Shown: piece by piece, positions 13,838 to 17,861 of the stretch
How positions within the stretch are numbered: the stretch's first letter is position 1
Layout: every line of letters starts with the position of its first letter
DNA from: Abiotrophia sp965245735
GTDB taxonomy: Bacteria > Bacillota > Bacilli > Lactobacillales > Aerococcaceae
Direction of reading: 5' to 3'
DNA length: 17,861 nt
NCBI GenBank assembly: GCA_965245735.1
Contig: CBDFAX010000034.1
Location: forward strand, 1 to 17,861
Made by a program: the position numbers and the translations under genes
Notes under the pieces: model-generated
Told to the model about the DNA's origin: nothing
Seen by the model: only the letters and a program-made list of their open reading frames with translations
Databases searched by the model: none

Positions 13838-13868
13838 ATGTGTACTATGTAGGGAGGCCTATCACAGC

Positions 13869-15140
13869 ATGCAAAAAGCAAAGCATCCGAATCATGCCAA
13901 GCAGTCAGGACAGCACTTCTTGGCCCAGATTCGTTATAACTTCAGCCGTATGGATTGGTGGATACTCTTGATTGTCGGTCTATTGAGTGTCTATAGCCTG
14001 ATTATGGTCTATAGTTCAACACAATATTTATTGGAAAATGGGGCAACAGTCCCCACGCCGTTACACTATCTTAGCCGCCAAATGTTTGGGATTGGCTTAG
14101 GGCTAGCAGTATCGGCAGTGGCTATTTGCCTACCTTATCGACTCTATATTGAGCCTTTCTGGCTCTTTCTAGTCAATGGCTTGATTGCCTTCTTAATCTT
14201 ACTGACGCGTTTTATCGGGGTTTCCGGTGGTGGGGCCAAGAGTTGGCTCAGCTTCATGGGCTTGAACTTCCAACCAGGTGAGTTAGCTAAGATTGGTTTG
14301 ATTCTCTTGATGGGCATTCTTTGTGTCAAATCAAGACGTGAAGTGCTACTAACTAAAGAACGTTGGTTTGCCAATATGGACTATGAATCCGTCATTTCCA
14401 TCGGTTTGATGCTTTTGGATTTAGTCCTCATTTTTGCCCAGCCTGATATGGGGATGTTTATGATTATTTCAGCTACCTTATTGTTGGTGGCCCTAGCCTT
14501 AGTCATGAATAGCAAAACCCAAAAAGGCGTCTTATTAGCACTTGCATTAGTAGGTGTCGGACTTATCACCTGGATTTATACCAATGCGGATAAGCTAGCG
14601 ACCAGTGACCATTATCAATTACGGCGTTTTGGTTCCTTTGTTAACCCCTTTAAGTATGCTAAAGCAGCAGGTTACCAATTAGTTAACGCCTATATCGCCA
14701 TAAGTCGTGGTGGCCTCTTTGGCCGGGGGATTGGTCATTCCTTGACCAAACAAGAAGGCTTGCCAGCGGGTCATACGGACTATATTCTAGCAGTGATTGG
14801 GGAAGAGTCAGGACTAGTGGGCCTAGTCGTGGTAGTCTTACTACTATCGGCCTTGATTTTCCTCTGCTTCCGTTGGGCCGCCAAGAGTCAAGATACCTTC
14901 CGACGCGCCGTCTTCACCGGGGTTGGCTGTCTTCTCTTAGTTCAATCAAGCCTCAATATCGGCGGGGTATCTGGCCTAGTGCCCTTGACCGGGGTTACCT
15001 TGCCCTTTGTCTCCTATGGGGGGACCAGTATGGTCTTGACCATGATGTTGGTCGGGGTCTTACAAGTCATGATTATTGAAGAAAAGCGAGTCTTAGAAGC
15101 GCAAGTCTCGCAAGTAAAGGAGGACTATCATGGAATTTAA
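13869..15140 (+). CDS. ftsW: Cell division protein FtsW (SEDS peptidoglycan glycosyltransferase)
   Basis: FtsW polymerises septal lipid II with its cognate class B PBP. The 423-aa membrane protein has about ten hydrophobic segments, starting near residue 30 (WWILLIVGLLSVYSLIMVYSS). SEDS hallmarks are GGAKSWLSFMGLNFQPGELAKI, YQLVNAYIAISRGGLFGRGIG, LPAGHTDYILAVIGEESGL and PLTGVTLPFVSYGGTSM. RodA is the close alternative, but the ylbG-rsmD-coaD neighbourhood is that of ftsW in Bacillus. ATG 13869 has AGGGAGG about 11 bases upstream. The open frame extends 42 codons further back, through the rpmA terminator tail, and that extension is rejected. The stop overlaps ylbG by 11 bases. Confidence 0.94.
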   Translation: MQKAKHPNHAKQSGQHFLAQIRYNFSRMDWWILLIVGLLSVYSLIMVYSSTQYLLENGATVPTPLHYLSRQMFGIGLGLAVSAVAICLPYRLYIEPFWLFLVNGLIAFLILLTRFIGVSGGGAKSWLSFMGLNFQPGELAKIGLILLMGILCVKSRREVLLTKERWFANMDYESVISIGLMLLDLVLIFAQPDMGMFMIISATLLLVALALVMNSKTQKGVLLALALVGVGLITWIYTNADKLATSDHYQLRRFGSFVNPFKYAKAAGYQLVNAYIAISRGGLFGRGIGHSLTKQEGLPAGHTDYILAVIGEESGLVGLVVVVLLLSALIFLCFRWAAKSQDTFRRAVFTGVGCLLLVQSSLNIGGVSGLVPLTGVTLPFVSYGGTSMVLTMMLVGVLQVMIIEEKRVLEAQVSQVKEDYHGI

Positions 15141-15513
15141 GATGGTCAAGCGTAAAGAGCTCATTGTCTGGCTCTATTCCTTGAAACAAGTCAAGAACAT
15201 TCGAAAATACGGCCATGTCCACTATATTAGTGATCGACTGCGTTATGTGGTGCTCTACGTTAATGCCAATCAAGTAGACCAAGTGACCCAGCAACTCAGT
15301 CGCCTACACTTCGTACGTAAGGTGGAAGGTTCCATGCGCGATGACATCGACATGACCTTTAAGGATGCCATTCCTAACCGCAAGGATCCAGACCTCAAGC
15401 CAGAGAGCGAGAAGGGCAACTTGGCCGGCCAACACAAGGATAATTTCTTATCTGATTTGGCCTCTTCACTAGATAAGAACGAGTCGGCCCTTGAGAGTGG
15501 GGCGCCAGCATGA
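15130..15513 (+). CDS. ylbG: YlbG family protein (UPF0298/DUF2129) with C-terminal extension
   Basis: This is a small cytosolic protein of unknown function in the UPF0298 family. The core (MVKRKELIVWLYSLKQVKNIRKYGHVHYISDRLRYVVLYVNANQVDQVTQQLSRLHFVRKVEGSMRDDIDMTF, about residues 5-75) is well formed. Family members are usually about 90 aa; this one has 127. The last 45 or so residues are charged and low in hydrophobics (KDPDLKPESEKG to LESGAPA) and probably disordered. SD AAGGAGG precedes the ATG at 15130. The start lies within the ftsW end, and the stop overlaps the rsmD start (ATGA), so translation is coupled. Confidence 0.9.
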   Translation: MEFKMVKRKELIVWLYSLKQVKNIRKYGHVHYISDRLRYVVLYVNANQVDQVTQQLSRLHFVRKVEGSMRDDIDMTFKDAIPNRKDPDLKPESEKGNLAGQHKDNFLSDLASSLDKNESALESGAPA

Positions 15514-16076
15514 GAGTAGTCGCAGGACGTTATGGCAGCCGGCCACTTAAGCCTGTTCCGGGCCTCAACACGCGGCCTACTACCGACAAAATTAAGGAAG
15601 CCATCTTCTCATCTTTGGGTGGCTTTTTTGATGGCGGCCTTTGCCTGGATTTCTATGGGGGTAGTGGCGCTCTAGCTATTGAAGCGGTCTCTCGCGGTAT
15701 GGACCGCGCGGTCATGACCGAGAAATACCGTCCGGCCTTACAGACCATTAAGCAAAATGTCGCCATGACCAAGGAAGAAGACCGCTTCACAGTCTTAGCC
15801 GGAGACAATCGCAAGAGTCTTCAAAGCTTAAAAGTCTCTGAAGCTGACTTGGTCTTCGACCTGGTCTTATTAGACCCACCCTATGCCAAACAGAAACTGG
15901 TAGAGGATATGGAATGGCTACAAGCCCAAGGCTTAATCGACCCTGAAACGACCGTGGTCTGCGAGACCGATCATGTGACGGACTTGCCAGAGGTCATTGC
16001 CGGCTATCAACGCTATCAACACAAACGCTATGGCCAAACCCAGATTCATTTTTACGGCATGCCAGAAGCGGATTAA
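15510..16076 (+). CDS. rsmD: 16S rRNA (guanine966-N2)-methyltransferase RsmD
   Basis: RsmD is an S-adenosylmethionine-dependent enzyme that methylates G966 of 16S rRNA. It has 188 aa, the usual length. The N-terminal MRVVAGRYGSRPLKPVPG and RPTTDKIKEAIFSSL are family signatures. The SAM-binding motif is LDFYGGSGALAIEA (46-59), and the catalytic DPPY is at 122-125. ATG 15510 overlaps the ylbG stop by four bases, and coaD follows after 12 bases, a common pairing in Firmicutes. Confidence 0.96.
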   Translation: MRVVAGRYGSRPLKPVPGLNTRPTTDKIKEAIFSSLGGFFDGGLCLDFYGGSGALAIEAVSRGMDRAVMTEKYRPALQTIKQNVAMTKEEDRFTVLAGDNRKSLQSLKVSEADLVFDLVLLDPPYAKQKLVEDMEWLQAQGLIDPETTVVCETDHVTDLPEVIAGYQRYQHKRYGQTQIHFYGMPEAD

Positions 16077-16088
16077 GGAGGAAGGCTT

Positions 16089-16598
16089 ATGGCCGACAGA
16101 CAAGAAACCGTGGCCCTCTTTGCAGGGAGTTTTGATCCCATTACCTTGGGACATATGGATTTGATTGAACGGGCCAGTCGCCTTTTCAACCGACTCTATG
16201 TAGTGGTGGGAGTGAATGCCCTCAAACAGCCACTCTTCAGCTTAGAAGAGCGCTTAGTCCATTTGCAGGCTTGCTTGGGTCATTTAGCTAATGTCAGCAT
16301 TCAGGTGCTAGAAGGCCAACTCATGGCCGACCTAGCCAAAGAACTGGGGGCCACTTGCCTAGTACGCGGCCTGCGCAATTCAGGAGACTATGTCTATGAA
16401 CTGCCTATTGCCCAAGCCAATCGAGGCCTCAATCCTGACCTGGAGACGATTTTCCTTCAAGCCCAGCCGGCCTATCAGCACATTAGCTCTAGCCTAGTTA
16501 AGGAAATTGCCAGCTATGGCGGCGATTTAAGCAGTTTGGTGCCTGCTAGCCTCATTGCTCCCCTTCAGGCTAAGTATCAAAGTAAAGAAAGCGACTGA
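16089..16598 (+). CDS. coaD: Phosphopantetheine adenylyltransferase
   Basis: CoaD transfers AMP from ATP to 4'-phosphopantetheine in coenzyme A synthesis. It has 169 aa, slightly longer than many homologues. The nucleotidyltransferase motif GSFDPITLGH is at residues 13-22. LVRGLRNSGDYVYELPIAQ and the HISSSLVKEIASYGGDLSSLVP motif are in place. The ATG at 16089 follows AAGGAGG by about seven bases. A terminator overlaps the gene end. Confidence 0.97.
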   Translation: MADRQETVALFAGSFDPITLGHMDLIERASRLFNRLYVVVGVNALKQPLFSLEERLVHLQACLGHLANVSIQVLEGQLMADLAKELGATCLVRGLRNSGDYVYELPIAQANRGLNPDLETIFLQAQPAYQHISSSLVKEIASYGGDLSSLVPASLIAPLQAKYQSKESD

Positions 16599-16621
16599 AC
16601 CTAGGGATTCAGCGCTTTTTT
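16588..16621 (+). terminator. Terminator after coaD
   Basis: AAAGCG and CTGAA (16588-16599, with one bulged A) pair with TTCAG and CGCTTT (16608-16618). A T6 run ends at 16621. The hairpin includes the last codons of coaD. It ends the ftsW-ylbG-rsmD-coaD cluster. Confidence 0.85.
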
Positions 16622-16646
16622 AATGGGCTCAATAACGCCTTTTTCC

Positions 16647-16675
16647 TTTATTTTAGGGCTAAGGATTGGTAAAAT
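16647..16675 (+). promoter_or_regulatory. Possible ymdB promoter
   Basis: TAAAAT (16670-16675) with TG at 16667-16668 forms an extended -10, and TTTATT (16647-16652) lies 17 bases upstream as a weak -35. It sits between the coaD terminator and ymdB, where a promoter is needed. Confidence 0.5.
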
Positions 16676-16707
16676 AAAAGAGATGTCAAAAGAGAAAGAG
16701 GGAGACC

Positions 16708-17508
16708 ATGAAGCTATTATTTGTTGGCGATATTGTGGGCACTGCGGGTATGGAGGCCTTAACTAGCTATCTGCCTTATCTTAAGCAAACTCACCGGCCC
16801 CAAGTGACCATCGTCAATGCAGAGAATGCGGCCGATGGCCGAGGTTTGACCGAGAAACTCTACAAGCAAATTTTAAGTCTGGGTGTAGAAGCCATCACCT
16901 TGGGCAACCATGCCTTTGATAACCGGGACCTCTATAACTTCATAGAAGGAGCCAAGCCTTTGGTCCGCCCGGCTAACTTGCCGGCCACAACGCCAGGCAA
17001 AGGCATCCACTATGTGCGCTATAACCAGTATCAAGTGGCGGTCATTAATGTCTTGGGGACTGTCTTTATGAACCCAGTCACCAGCCCCTTTCTCATGATT
17101 GATGAACTAGTAGATCAAGCACGTAAGCAAACGCCTTTTATCTTTGTAGATTGCCATGCAGAAGCTTCTAGCGAGAAGTTGGCCCTGGCCCACTATTTAG
17201 ATGGTCGCGTGTCTGCTGTCGTTGGGACCCACACCCATGTTCAAACCAATGATGCCAAGGTCTTGGCGGGGGGCACTGCCAGCCTGACTGACGTGGGCAT
17301 GACAGGAGCTCAAGACAGTATCCTGGGCTTTGCAGCTAAGGAAGTCATTCAGCGCTTCACCAGCCAGTTGCCAACACGCCTAGTTCAAGAAAGCAAGGGG
17401 CCACTGGTGCTCAGTGCCTGTTTGATTGATTTAGATGATAAGACAGGGCTTGCTAAGTCCATTGCTCCTATTCAGGTGACCCAGGAGTCCCTAAGCAAAT
17501 ACTATTAA
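16708..17508 (+). CDS. ymdB: YmdB family metallophosphoesterase
   Basis: The Bacillus YmdB homologue is a 2',3'-cyclic nucleotide phosphodiesterase with effects on biofilm and motility decisions. This protein has 266 aa, the family length. Dimetal ligands are visible: D8 in FVGDIVG, E39 and N40 in NAENAADGRG, N67 and H68 in GNHAFDN, the histidine of DCHAEASSEK, and the pair in GTHTHVQTND. ATG 16708 follows GAGGGAGA by about five bases. The gene lies directly before mutS, an order also seen in related Firmicutes. Confidence 0.95.
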   Translation: MKLLFVGDIVGTAGMEALTSYLPYLKQTHRPQVTIVNAENAADGRGLTEKLYKQILSLGVEAITLGNHAFDNRDLYNFIEGAKPLVRPANLPATTPGKGIHYVRYNQYQVAVINVLGTVFMNPVTSPFLMIDELVDQARKQTPFIFVDCHAEASSEKLALAHYLDGRVSAVVGTHTHVQTNDAKVLAGGTASLTDVGMTGAQDSILGFAAKEVIQRFTSQLPTRLVQESKGPLVLSACLIDLDDKTGLAKSIAPIQVTQESLSKYY

Positions 17509-17526
17509 GAAGGGAGGACAGCCTCC

Positions 17527-17861
17527 GTGACTGCAGAAGCTAAAATGACGCCCATGATGGCGCAGTATAATGAAATTAAAGCCCAATATCCGGATGCCTT
17601 CCTTTTCTATCGTTTGGGGGACTTCTATGAGATGTTCTTCGACGATGCCCTTAAGGCTGCCAAGATACTGGAAATTACCTTGACCTCCCGCAATAAGAAG
17701 GCCGACAGCCCCATTCCCATGTGTGGGGTCCCTTATCATTCCGCCAAAGACTATATCAAACGTTTGATTGAGTCGGGTAATAAGGTGGCCATCTGCGAGC
17801 AGGTGGAAGATCCTAAATTAACCAAGGGCATGGTCAAACGGGAAGTGGTTCAAGTCATTAC
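17527..17861 (+). CDS. mutS: DNA mismatch repair protein MutS, N-terminal part
   Basis: MutS recognises mismatched bases. About 111 codons are present before the window ends. The mismatch-recognition domain is clear: KMTPMMAQYNEIKAQYPDAFLFYRLGDFYEMFFDDA carries the Phe-x-Glu mismatch-contact motif (DFYEMF), followed by SPIPMCGVPYHSAKDYIKRLIESGNKVAICEQVEDP. The proposed start is GTG 17527, nine bases after SD AGGGAGG (17511-17517). The in-frame ATG at 17545 is 27 bases from that SD and so less likely. It follows ymdB by 18 bases and is probably co-transcribed. Confidence 0.95.
   Translation, partial: MTAEAKMTPMMAQYNEIKAQYPDAFLFYRLGDFYEMFFDDALKAAKILEITLTSRNKKADSPIPMCGVPYHSAKDYIKRLIESGNKVAICEQVEDPKLTKGMVKREVVQVI

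Noticed and set aside
13743..13868. 42-codon N-terminal extension of ftsW
   Set aside because: It begins inside the T tract of the rpmA terminator and runs through the likely ftsW promoter. The ATG at 13869 has a ribosome site.
1..17861. CRISPR arrays, insertion sequences, prophage genes, tRNA genes
   Set aside because: No regular repeats, transposase or phage motifs, or cloverleaf sequences were seen on either strand. The repeated leader at 138-377 and 1333-1569 is a T-box pair, not an IS end.

Overview
The window is a chromosomal stretch from a low-GC Firmicute, most likely a member of the Lactobacillales. The evidence is strong AGGAGG-type ribosome binding sites, T-box control of valS, an L21-type leader before rplU, and an L27 that carries the N-terminal extension removed by Prp. 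Gene order is also Bacillus-like: valS-folC, radC-mreBCD, rplU-prp-rpmA, and ftsW-ylbG-rsmD-coaD. The exact genus cannot be fixed from sequence alone. Most of the window is conserved housekeeping DNA. There are no tRNAs, rRNAs, transposases, phage genes or CRISPR arrays.

Left part (1-1869). After the tail of one gene come two related valine-type T-box leaders, each with its own promoter, stem I, T-box sequence and terminator. Between them sits a lone AAA/ABC-type ATPase gene that looks foreign. The second leader precedes valS, but a 195-nt, strongly self-complementary element of unknown identity lies between its terminator and the valS start. This is the unusual part of the window: a tRNA-responsive RNA apparently placed in front of an ATPase, its twin in front of valyl-tRNA synthetase, and an unassigned structured RNA.

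Middle (1870-9766). valS and folC run rightward and end at a bidirectional terminator shared with leftward cspA. radC is also leftward. mreB, mreC and mreD run rightward as the elongasome operon and end at a clear terminator.

Accessory insert (9777-12528). A cysteine-rich MarR regulator, a CBS-less ABC ATPase and a fused permease/substrate-binding protein form an overlapping operon behind a palindromic operator. The architecture matches EgtV/EgtU (ergothioneine) or OpuC/ProWX-type importers.

Right part (12583-17861). An L21 leader precedes rplU-prp-rpmA, where Prp trims L27. Then ftsW, ylbG, rsmD and coaD run with overlaps or short gaps. ymdB follows, and then the start of mutS, which runs off the end.
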